From JAQICJ01 sp041686345 (GTDB lineage: Bacteria; Myxococcota_A; Polyangia; HGW-17), in NCBI GenBank assembly GCA_041686345.1, contig JAWLEA010000001.1, positions 1 to 64,000 on the forward strand: a DNA stretch of 64,000 nucleotides, given 5' to 3'. Positions 10,221-17,844 of this stretch are shown one piece after another. The notes under the pieces were generated by a model. That model made no database searches and was not told where the DNA came from. It saw nothing but the letters and a program-made list of their open reading frames with translations. The stretch's first letter is position 1. The number at the start of each line of letters is the position of its first letter. Both the position numbers and the translations under genes were made by a program.

Positions 10221-12329
10221 TCAAACGGCTCTGGTAATTTCGTCTTCACTTGCGTCGAAGGCCTGTTTACGGGAAAGTCTGATTCGACCTCGTTTATCAA
10301 TATCAACAACCTTGATAATTACCCGGTCATTGATATTGAGAACATCGGTAATATTATCGATGTGGCGGTCTTCGATTTCACTAATGTGGATAAGACCGTC
10401 GGTATTGGGAAGGAATTGAACGATGGCACCGAAATTTTTGAGAATCTTTTTGACATAACCTTCATAATATTTGTCAATTTCAGGTTCCATGACTATATTT
10501 TTGATCATTTCTCTGGCTTTTATGGCTCCTTCATTGGTATCAGCAGCAATCAGAACTTTGCCGGAATCTTCAATATCAATTTTTGCTCCGGTTTCTTCCT
10601 GAATTCCTTTGATTGTTTTTCCGCCGGCTCCAATAATAGCACCGATTTTACTTGGTTTGATTGTGATTGATTTAACACTGGGGGCATGATCAGGAAGTTC
10701 TTCCCTGGGGTTTTCTATAGTATCTTTCATGACACCGAGGATATGAAGGCGACCATCTCGAGCCTGATAAAGAGCTTTTTTCATGGTTTCCTGATCGAGA
10801 CCTTCAATTTTTATATCCATCTGGATGGCAGTGATACCTTCTTCGGTTCCGGCCACTTTGAAATCCATATCACCCATATGATCTTCATCACCGAGAATAT
10901 CGGAAAGAATTGCTACATCATCGCCTTCTTTGATGAGCCCCATGGCTATTCCGGCTACGGGAGCCTTGATGGGAACTCCGCAAGACATCAGAGAAAGTGA
11001 GGCACCACAGATAGTTGCCATGGAAGAGGAACCGTTGGATTCGGTAATTTCGGAAACAACTCTTATAACTGAAGGAAAATCGTCTTCAGAAGGAAGAACT
11101 TGGCCTACTGCTCGATGAGCCAGGTGACCGTGTCCAATTTCACGACGGGATGGTCCTCGCAAAAATTTGGCTTCTCCAACAGAATAGGGAGGAAAATCGT
11201 AATGAAGCATGAATTTGCGGAATTCTTCTCCTGTGATCAGATCGAGTTTTTGGTTGTCCATTCCGAAACCAATGGTAGTGGTAACTATAGCCTGAGTTTC
11301 ACCTCGGGTGAAAAGAGCACTTCCGTGGGCTTTGGGAAGCATATCGATTTCACAGGTAATGGGACGTATTTCATCACGATCGCGATTATCAATACGGTGG
11401 TTTTCTTTGAGAATCCAGTTGCGAACAATTTGCGATTTCAATTCTCCGATTGCTTCCATGACATCGTTTTTACGTTCTTCATAGTCAGGGCCCAGGTTTT
11501 CCATCGCCAAATCCTTAACTCGATCCACAGCTGCATAACGCTCAAGTTTGTCGGAGAAATTGAGAGCGGCTTCAAGGGGTTCTCTGACAGCTTCAGATAC
11601 CAGTTTGGCGAGATCTTCATCTTTTTCGACAACGGGAGCCGAGCGTTTTTCCTTACCTATGGTGTCAGTCAACTTTTTCTGTATTTCCAAAATGGGCTTG
11701 ATTTTCTGGAAACCAAAATCAAGAGCGTCGAGAAGAATATCTTCATCAAGATTATCAAGCTCTCCTTCAACCATGACGATAGCATTATCTGAAGCGACAA
11801 TATTCAGATCAAGATCAGATTCTTCTAGTTCCTGAAGGGTTGGGAATTGGATAAATTCGCCGTCAATACGAGCAATCTGAATGCCTGCAATTGGTCCGTT
11901 CCAGGGAATATCACTGATGCAAAGTGCAACGCTGGCGCCAATTTGTGCCAGAGGAGGAGTTGGGTTGGTTTTATCGTGGGAGAGAACTGTGGTAATAACC
12001 TGAGTATTATAATTCCAACCTTCAGGGAAAAGTGGTCTGATGGGGCGATCTATCAAACGGGAAGCAAGGATTTCTTTTTCTCCCAGTCTGCCTTCTCGGC
12101 GAAAAAAGTTACCGGGAATTTTGCCGGCGGCATAGTCTTTTTCCACATAGTCTACGGTTAAAGGAAGGAAAGTTGCATCTTCCTTGGGTTTTTTGGAAGC
12201 AACAACTGTGCATAAAACCAATGAATCGCCATATTTGATGGTGACAGATCCGTCGGCTTGTTTGGCTATTTTTCCTGTTTCGATAGTTAATTTTTTGTCG
12301 TTGATAATTATTGATTCTTCAATGTGCAT
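10221..12329 (-). CDS. pnp: polynucleotide phosphorylase
   Basis: PNPase, the phosphate-dependent 3'-5' exoribonuclease of the degradosome, 702 residues. Two RNase PH-like domains flank an all-helical domain (motifs FFRREGRLGEKEI, SRLIDRPIRPLFPEG, FMLHYDFPPYSVGE, GDEDHMGDMDFKVAGT). A KH domain (IGAIIGAGGKTIKGIQEETG) and an S1 domain (YEGYVKKILKNFGAIVQF) form the C-terminus. GGAG lies just before the ATG. It follows rpsO as in many bacteria but across a 418-bp spacer, which leaves room for its own promoter and a regulatory leader. RNase Y, another RNA-decay enzyme, is encoded 12 kb away. Confidence 0.98.
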   Translation of the reverse strand: MHIEESIIINDKKLTIETGKIAKQADGSVTIKYGDSLVLCTVVASKKPKEDATFLPLTVDYVEKDYAAGKIPGNFFRREGRLGEKEILASRLIDRPIRPLFPEGWNYNTQVITTVLSHDKTNPTPPLAQIGASVALCISDIPWNGPIAGIQIARIDGEFIQFPTLQELEESDLDLNIVASDNAIVMVEGELDNLDEDILLDALDFGFQKIKPILEIQKKLTDTIGKEKRSAPVVEKDEDLAKLVSEAVREPLEAALNFSDKLERYAAVDRVKDLAMENLGPDYEERKNDVMEAIGELKSQIVRNWILKENHRIDNRDRDEIRPITCEIDMLPKAHGSALFTRGETQAIVTTTIGFGMDNQKLDLITGEEFRKFMLHYDFPPYSVGEAKFLRGPSRREIGHGHLAHRAVGQVLPSEDDFPSVIRVVSEITESNGSSSMATICGASLSLMSCGVPIKAPVAGIAMGLIKEGDDVAILSDILGDEDHMGDMDFKVAGTEEGITAIQMDIKIEGLDQETMKKALYQARDGRLHILGVMKDTIENPREELPDHAPSVKSITIKPSKIGAIIGAGGKTIKGIQEETGAKIDIEDSGKVLIAADTNEGAIKAREMIKNIVMEPEIDKYYEGYVKKILKNFGAIVQFLPNTDGLIHISEIEDRHIDNITDVLNINDRVIIKVVDIDKRGRIRLSRKQAFDASEDEITRAV

Positions 12330-12747
12330 TTTTTCTCCAATTGCGCAGGGGGTGTTCAGAACCTGAATTACAAAAAAACATCAGTGATCTCCCCCGGTGT
12401 TAGCAGTTAATTTAGAACATTTTCTTTTAAACATTTTCTGGATTGGTATTTTTTAATTGCAATGATAATAACATGTATTTTTATTCGATATTGCCAAGGT
12501 CTTTAACTCTCAAATTTGTTTGCGAAGGAACCGGAAAGTCAATTGAGGTCAATTGAGGTAATGATTCTGTTGTGTATAAACAGCTGAATATTAAAAAAAC
12601 CATTCATTTAAACAGCAAAATCTAAAAATTATTTCTTATAATTTTGTATATGTTTCAGGAAAATTATCAAGGATTTTCTTATTAATGACAGCAAAAATCC
12701 AGTTTCTAATTAAAATTTTTGACCTGAAGCAAATAAAAGTCAACTGA
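12330..12747 (-). other. pnp leader / rpsO-pnp spacer
   Basis: No gene is visible. On the minus strand the last part of the spacer holds GGGGG (complement of 12391-12395) and CCCCC (complement of 12348-12352), with a CTGA/TCAG pair inside, ending about 18 bases before the pnp start codon. In Escherichia coli a leader hairpin cut by RNase III mediates PNPase autoregulation; a similar role here is only an inference. A short direct repeat of TCAATTGAGG occurs near 12540-12560. Confidence 0.35.
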
Positions 12748-13017
12748 TTAGCGACGTAAACCAAGGGATTTTTTGATTTTGAGATATCTTTCGAAATCTT
12801 TTTTCTTGAGATAATCAAGTAATCTTCTTCTTTTACCGACAAGAATCAGAAGTCCTCTTCTGCTGTGATAATCTTTTTTATGGGTTTTGAAATGTTCGGT
12901 AAGATGAAGAATGCGATCAGTAAGCAGAGCGATTTGGACTTCTGGTGAGCCGGTATCGTTTTCGTGAATTTTGTATTTTTCAATGATTTCTTTTTTTCTG
13001 GAAGTTGACATTCCCAT
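12748..13017 (-). CDS. rpsO: 30S ribosomal protein S15
   Basis: Ribosomal protein S15 (89 residues), the primary 16S rRNA binder of the small-subunit platform. The family motifs are clear: HENDTGSPEVQIALLT, HFKTHKKDYHSRRGLL and GKRRRLLDYLKK. AGGAG is seven bases before the ATG at 13017; a second ATG two codons later is possible. It lies 20 bases downstream of truB in the DUF503-rbfA-nrnA-truB-rpsO-pnp order. S15 often represses its own translation through its leader, but no such structure could be assigned here. Confidence 0.98.
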   Translation of the reverse strand: MGMSTSRKKEIIEKYKIHENDTGSPEVQIALLTDRILHLTEHFKTHKKDYHSRRGLLILVGKRRRLLDYLKKKDFERYLKIKKSLGLRR

Positions 13018-13037
13018 AGTTGGTCTCCTGTCTTGGG

Positions 13038-13949
13038 TTAATTTTTGTTAATATAATTTTTAACGTTGGTAATAAAAAGTTTTTTTGGGGAAAAAACTCC
13101 ATCGGCATAATTGGCAAAACCGAGGAGATTTTTATTATAATCAATAATGTAAACAAGTTGTTTAGATAAAAAAAGATCTTTGTCAAGACGAAATTTACGT
13201 CCGTGATAAATTTCCAGGGCTTGTTTTTGATTGACGGTAATTCCTTTGAGATTGTTCAGACCGTTGATCGGGTTAAGTAATTTTGACAAAAATGTTGTTT
13301 GGTCCATTTTTTTCAGTTCTTCAAGATTTACTGTCTGTTCCAGAGTGAAGTCACCACAGGAATTTCTGCGCAGAGATTTTACATGGGCTCCGGTTTTAAG
13401 TATGTTGCCCAGATCAGAAGCAAGTTGTCTGATGTAAGTTCCCTTGGAACAATGAATTTTCAATTGTAAAGCCGGGGGCTTATAATCAATTATTTCGAGG
13501 GAATATATTTTTATCTGTCTTGGCTTTCTTTTAATATTTTTTCCTTGTCGAGCCAGCTTGTACAGAGGAACTCCCTTGTGTTTGAGAGCACTGTACATAG
13601 GTGGAATCTGAGTAATTTCACCTCTGAGTTTATCCAACTTCTGATCAAGTTGGCTAATTTTGAAATCGGGGACCGAATTACGAGCTATAATTTTGCCTTC
13701 ACCGTCCAGGGTATTGGTTTCGATACCCAGAATAATCGTTGTTTCATACTTTTTGTCTGCCAGGCTCAGATATTGACTGATCCGGGTACTTTCTCCCGCA
13801 AGTAGCACCAAAACACCGCTGGCAAGGGGATCAAGAGTTCCCGTATGTCCAACTTTGCAGTCAAATCTTTTTTTGACCATGCTTACAACCTGGTTGGAAC
13901 TAGGTCCAACCGGTTTGTCTACCAAAAGAATACCCGAAGAATTATTCAT
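13038..13949 (-). CDS. truB: tRNA pseudouridine(55) synthase TruB
   Basis: TruB makes pseudouridine 55 in the T-loop of tRNAs. The 303-residue protein begins MNNSSGILLVDKPVGPSS and contains the catalytic block GHTGTLDPLASGVLVL with the essential Asp, followed by KKYETTIILG and SKGTYIRQLASDLG. A PUA-like tail follows. An in-frame upstream extension to 14069 is rejected: the ATG at 13949 overlaps the stop of the preceding DHH gene in the 8-base arrangement ATGAATAA and matches the family N-terminus. Translational coupling with nrnA is likely. Confidence 0.97.
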   Translation of the reverse strand: MNNSSGILLVDKPVGPSSNQVVSMVKKRFDCKVGHTGTLDPLASGVLVLLAGESTRISQYLSLADKKYETTIILGIETNTLDGEGKIIARNSVPDFKISQLDQKLDKLRGEITQIPPMYSALKHKGVPLYKLARQGKNIKRKPRQIKIYSLEIIDYKPPALQLKIHCSKGTYIRQLASDLGNILKTGAHVKSLRRNSCGDFTLEQTVNLEELKKMDQTTFLSKLLNPINGLNNLKGITVNQKQALEIYHGRKFRLDKDLFLSKQLVYIIDYNKNLLGFANYADGVFSPKKLFITNVKNYINKN

Positions 13950-14925
13950 TTTTGAGAAATTCAGTAATAGCAGAAAACAGCATTTTTCGAGCTTCGGCAA
14001 TAGGTTTTTCAATTTTACAGCCGGCAGCGTTCTTATGGCCTCCTCCGCCAAATTTTCGAGCAATGGCATCTACAGAATATCTTCCACTGGAACGAAAAGA
14101 TACTTTGGAATGGAGTTTATTATCAAGATCAGGTTTTACAAAAAAGGCAATTTCAACCTTGAATATACTGCGGGCAAAATTGACAAAACTTGACACCATG
14201 TGAATTGAAGCTCCGGTTTCTTCAATCATTGGAGTTGTAACGTGCATTCCGGCTGTGATGCCGTCATTTCTAATTTCGAGGTTTTCCAGTGCTTTACCCA
14301 GCAATTTCATGCGTTGAAAAGGATTTGATTCATAAATATTCTGAGTGGCTTCCCAGGGATCAGCACCGGCTGCCAGCATTCTGGAACCACATTCCAGGGT
14401 GCGACTGTCAGTACTTGCATATTTGAATCCGCCGGTGTCGGTATAGATTGCACACCAGATAGCTTGAGCAATATGAGGAACAGGTTTGATATTGGAGGTG
14501 TTCATCAATTCTTCAATCAACAGACCGGTAGCTGAAGCGTTTACGTCTACGATTTCCAGATCTCCGAAAGGGTTTCGGGTCTTGTGATGGTCAATGACAA
14601 TGATTTTTCCAAATCGCTTGGAGTGGAGATCTATATCTTTGCCCAATAGATTGGTTGTTCCCAAATCAAGCGCAAAAACGGCGTCATATTCGGCTTGGGG
14701 ATCAAGAGAATCTACAATGGATTCTACTCCATTGAGGTATTTGAATTCGTGTCCTATTTGATCCTGGAAATATAGAGTAGGGGTTCCCCCAATAATTTTA
14801 CAGATATGCATGAGGGCAAGGGCTGAGCCAATAGCATCTCCATCTGGATTACGATGGGAAGTGATAAGTATATTTTTTTGAAGATAATCCAGACATTTCT
14901 TATATTCAGGAATTCTCATCTTCAT
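13942..14925 (-). CDS. nrnA: DHH-family phosphoesterase (NrnA-like)
   Basis: Predicted 327-residue DHH/DHHA1 phosphoesterase. In this family NrnA degrades short oligoribonucleotides and dephosphorylates pAp. Visible motifs are SHRNPDGDAIGSALAL (motif I), VIDHHKT (the DHH signature) and the C-terminal GGGGHKNAAG of DHHA1. ATG 14925 is preferred to the upstream TTG at 14949 because AAGGA sits eight bases before it. The start lies inside the end of rbfA (20-base overlap) and the end overlaps truB. Position between rbfA and truB is the usual one in many bacteria. Confidence 0.92.
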   Translation of the reverse strand: MKMRIPEYKKCLDYLQKNILITSHRNPDGDAIGSALALMHICKIIGGTPTLYFQDQIGHEFKYLNGVESIVDSLDPQAEYDAVFALDLGTTNLLGKDIDLHSKRFGKIIVIDHHKTRNPFGDLEIVDVNASATGLLIEELMNTSNIKPVPHIAQAIWCAIYTDTGGFKYASTDSRTLECGSRMLAAGADPWEATQNIYESNPFQRMKLLGKALENLEIRNDGITAGMHVTTPMIEETGASIHMVSSFVNFARSIFKVEIAFFVKPDLDNKLHSKVSFRSSGRYSVDAIARKFGGGGHKNAAGCKIEKPIAEARKMLFSAITEFLKNE

Positions 14926-15340
14926 TTTTATTATCCTTTTTAATTTCATTGAAGATTTTTTCCAGTCGGTAGGCTTTTTTCAAGGTTTTGTCCTCATAAA
15001 ATTCGAGATCAGGTGTTTTGCGCATATCAAGACGGGATGCAAGTTTTTTCTTGAGGAAACCCCCGGCACTTTTGAGACCTTGGAGGCTTTCCTGAATTCC
15101 ACCTTCAGTTTCAGCCTCGGCCATGGAGATGAATATTTTGGCCAGGGAAAAATCGGCGGAGATATCAACGTGGGTGATGGTAATTGGGCCTATTCTAGGA
15201 TCTTTGAGAGTTTTGAGAATAAACATGCTCAGCATCTGCTGAATCTGGGAAGCCACCATCTTTTGTCTTCGAGATTGTTTTTGAGGAACGGCATCCCCGA
15301 AAGTATTCAATTGTTTTCCCCGTTTGTTTGAATTATTCAC
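14906..15340 (-). CDS. rbfA: ribosome-binding factor A
   Basis: RbfA (144 residues) is a KH-type cold-shock and maturation factor for the 30S subunit. Recognisable blocks are VASQIQQMLS, LKDPRIGPITITHVDIS and AKIFISMAE, with LASRLDMRKTPDLEFYED near the end. The start is a GTG at 15340 preceded by a near-perfect GGAGG; it overlaps the DUF503 stop in the form GTGAATAA. The longer reading frame beginning at 15406 has no ribosome-binding site and is rejected. An Asn/Lys/Glu-rich tail follows the domain. Confidence 0.95.
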   Translation of the reverse strand: MNNSNKRGKQLNTFGDAVPQKQSRRQKMVASQIQQMLSMFILKTLKDPRIGPITITHVDISADFSLAKIFISMAEAETEGGIQESLQGLKSAGGFLKKKLASRLDMRKTPDLEFYEDKTLKKAYRLEKIFNEIKKDNKNEDENS

Positions 15341-15755
15341 GGTTGCCCTCCTTGTTAAGTTGAGAAATAAGATTGTTATTTGATTTAGAGGTGGAGTTTT
15401 TAACAACTTCCCAGTCGATGGTTTGTTCTTCTCTTTTTATTGTCCAGAAAGGATCCTCGAGTTGTCCGAGGTTGATTATTTCCCTTTCCCAATATTCAAG
15501 GGGGGCCAAGTACAATTTTTCGATGTAGGAAATTATTTTGTCGATAATACTGAGTCCATGGCGTGCATTATTGCTTACCACACTGATCCCCAGAACCATT
15601 ATTGCAAGGTTGTCGTTTTGTTCAATTTCAGCTATGGCAACCTGAAACCGGTTTGTAACTTTTTTGATGATACTTTGTTTTACGGATCTTTTTTCTTTGA
15701 GTGAGGTTGCAAATGAAGTGTCAAACCCCAATCTGGCAACAGCGACGACAAACAT
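15333..15755 (-). CDS. DUF503 (YlxP-like) protein
   Basis: Small protein of 140 residues in the DUF503 family (MFVVAVARLGF, SLKEKRSVKQSI, NRFQVAIAEIEQND, HGLSIIDKIISYIE). The family usually sits between infB and rbfA in the nusA operon and is thought to act in ribosome maturation, though its biochemical role is unsettled. Here it is the first gene of the cluster: nusA and infB are not upstream. GAGAGG lies only four bases before the ATG, a short spacing. The C-terminal 40 residues are Ser/Asn-rich beyond the conserved domain. Confidence 0.9.
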   Translation of the reverse strand: MFVVAVARLGFDTSFATSLKEKRSVKQSIIKKVTNRFQVAIAEIEQNDNLAIMVLGISVVSNNARHGLSIIDKIISYIEKLYLAPLEYWEREIINLGQLEDPFWTIKREEQTIDWEVVKNSTSKSNNNLISQLNKEGNRE

Positions 15756-15835
15756 AATACCTCTCGGAGGGTTGTTTTGCGGCCTGGAGTCAAACTATAA
15801 GTACTAAAATTTGAATTGGCCGCGGAAATTAAACT

Positions 15836-15967
15836 AAAACAACCGGTGTCAGGAATTATCCTGTCGCAAGATAATCCTCAAGGTTGTTTTCTGCGAAATC
15901 ATTAATTTCGCGGTTGTTCTTTGCAGGAGCAACCGGCCTCAGGCTGGTTGTAAATTAAAACCAGCCT
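15836..15967. other. run of four hairpins upstream of DUF503
   Basis: Four adjacent inverted repeats lie between the basic exported protein gene and DUF503. H1 has AAAACAACC (15836-15844) pairing with GGTTGTTTT (15882-15890), with an inner GGAATTATC/GATAATCC stem. H2 is GCGAAAT/ATTTCGC (15893-15911). H3 is CGGTTGTTC/GAGCAACCG (15911-15935, one wobble). H4 is AGGCTGGTT/AACCAGCCT (15941-15967). They could be a structured leader of the rbfA operon, a transcript end, or an old repeat; none has a clear T-run. Confidence 0.55.
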
Positions 15968-16050
15968 CAGAGCCAAAGCTTGTATACCACTTTATTTGAT
16001 AAGATCAACCTAAATTTGAAAGGCGGGATTTAAAGAGGATGGTATGGAAA

Positions 16051-16242
16051 ACCCCCATTCTGGGATGGGAACTATTTAGTTCCCATCCAAAAAAGGAAGG
16101 TCATCACCTGAACGCGGAATTTTATCTCATCTGCTTTGTCATAACTTCTTGAAATAGTTTCAACTATGTCGGCGAAGTTATTCCGCGCATCTGAGACAAA
16201 CTTCTCATTCAGTTAATAACCCCCATTCTGGGATGGGAACTA
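16051..16242 (+). mobile_element. 162-bp palindromic element, copy 2, with a fused right-end remnant
   Basis: A 24-base right-end remnant (16051-16074) abuts a full 162-base copy (16079-16240). This copy is the B arm type: CTGAACGCGG...TATCTCATC on the left and a matching CATCTGAGACAAACTTCTCATTCAG on the right. Its last bases plus the flanking TA supply the TAG stop codon of the minus-strand gene that ends at 16240. Confidence 0.85.
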
Positions 16243-17046
16243 TTTATCTTTTTTTTTCTTTTCTTTGAATTTTTCACCTTTACTGCCTGAAGTAACAGTT
16301 TTGACGATTGGATCAACTTCGTAGGATGTAGAGTTGGCCAGTTTGACTCCACGATTTTTGCGGGATTTTACAACTGTTTTTCTGAGATTGGAATCGATGA
16401 GAATGAAAACGAAGTTACCGTAAACATCGGTTTTGTCCATGGCCCAAAGCTCTGTATTCCCCTTACCTTCCCAGAGGAGATGGTGAAGCATTGTATCGCC
16501 GGCAATACCTTTTTTGAATATTTCTTTGGATTTTCCATAGGCTTTTTCCATGGTTATCTGGAATTTTGCAAAATTAAATCCTCTGAATTGATTTCTGTTC
16601 AAGGAAATAAATATTTTGTAAAGCTTGTCTTTATAGAAGAAAAAGAATTTCTGTGTGTTTTTATCGATATAGGCAATAGCTGATTCATAATTCTTGTGGG
16701 CAAATTGATCATCAATAATTGATGTATTCCAAGATTTATTTTTGCCATTGAATTTTATTACATTTTTTTTGAGTTTTTTGATTACACTGTTTCGTTTTCT
16801 TCTGATTTCGTCTTTTTTGGTTGCTCGACGAGTCTTGAGGATCTTTTTGCGATATTTAGTTTTAATTTCTTTGATGATAAGTTTAAGCACTTTCTTCTTG
16901 GACATGCGAAATTTAAAGGGTTCTTGCAGTGCCTTGATGGCTTGGGAAGTTTTTGCCTTGCTGCTTTTTTTGGCTGAAACCAAGTTGCTGGAAAAACCTA
17001 GAGCAAGAAAGATTGTGATGGTTGCCAGATATTTGGTATAATTCAT
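16240..17046 (-). CDS. basic exported protein of unknown function
   Basis: Predicted 268-residue secreted or periplasmic protein. A signal peptide (MNYTKYLATITIFLALGF...VSA) precedes a strongly Lys/Arg-rich segment (about 35-105) and a middle alpha/beta region with MEKAYGKSKEIFKKG, LLWEGKGNTELWAM and GNFVFILIDSNLRK; this part looks like a compact domain I cannot name. The tail is Lys-rich. The start is ATG 17046 with GGAGG six bases upstream, not the longer frame from 17076. Its stop codon comes from the end of repeat copy 2, so the original C-terminus may have been altered by that insertion. Confidence 0.78.
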   Translation of the reverse strand: MNYTKYLATITIFLALGFSSNLVSAKKSSKAKTSQAIKALQEPFKFRMSKKKVLKLIIKEIKTKYRKKILKTRRATKKDEIRRKRNSVIKKLKKNVIKFNGKNKSWNTSIIDDQFAHKNYESAIAYIDKNTQKFFFFYKDKLYKIFISLNRNQFRGFNFAKFQITMEKAYGKSKEIFKKGIAGDTMLHHLLWEGKGNTELWAMDKTDVYGNFVFILIDSNLRKTVVKSRKNRGVKLANSTSYEVDPIVKTVTSGSKGEKFKEKKKKDK

Positions 17047-17844
17047 TTTTTCCTCCAAAAAACCATTTGTTGCCATGGTTTTGAACTAAAGTAAAATTGT
17101 TTATTCAAGTTGCTGCAAATTTGAAGACGTAAACTTGAATGAAATATTCAATTCAAATTCAGTCTCAGCCAATAATCCCATTATATAATGGGAGTTGGTT
17201 GGTTCTGTTAACATTTGATTATAATTAACAGGTGATTAAGAGCAAGTCAAAGTTTTGTAAAAATAACCCTGGTTGTAGTAAAGGGGAATCTGTTTTTGCA
17301 AAAGGCTGTAAACTTTATTATTCTGGGATCAATTTAAAAATCCATAACTGGATTTTTAATTGATTTGGTTGTAAAAAAGATTGAATTTCGTTATATTCCA
17401 TTCGTTCTGTTTTTTACCAGGTTTTAACCCTTGGAGTTGCTTATTCCATTATTTGGGTTTGAAGGGTCTTAGCCGGCAGCAATAAAGATTGATTATCCCA
17501 AACAAATCTTCTATTGTCAGTATTCAACTTTTTGTTTTATTATAATACGGTCGGCATGCTCATCTTTAATTAATTTTCATGAACAAATTGGTTTATCAGG
17601 GTTGCATCCCTTTATTTCCAAATATCATATCCATCATCGCATCGGGCAAAATACCAGGTGGCAGAATTCTTTCTAATTCCCGTTACACCAAAATCAGGTG
17701 GTGGCAAGTTTAACTTCAGATTGAAATAACTTCAGATGTGAAGATTCATCTTTTCAGTTTACAATTACTATTCGAGCAGTTTCAGTATTTATTCCTTTAC
17801 AGGGTGCAAGCCCGAATATCCAGCTATTGGTTGAGGTCAAAATA
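17047..17844. other. 800-bp gap with two inverted repeats
   Basis: The gap separates the divergent basic-protein gene and the SNF2-like gene. It holds a perfect 16-base palindrome CCCATTATATAATGGG (17177-17192) inside CCAA...TTGG arms. It also holds a strong hairpin at 17328-17364 with arms ATCAATTTAAAAATCCA and TGGATTTTTAATTGAT, one bulge and a TAAC loop. No reading frame is credible. These may be operator-like or RNA elements; I cannot tell which. Confidence 0.5.

Noticed and set aside
11100..11792. 230-codon frame antisense to pnp
   Set aside because: Shadow of the strongly conserved pnp coding sequence.
15941..15967. Rho-independent terminator for the exported protein gene at 16240
   Set aside because: The stem is good but no T-run follows on the minus strand and the distance is about 270 bases.
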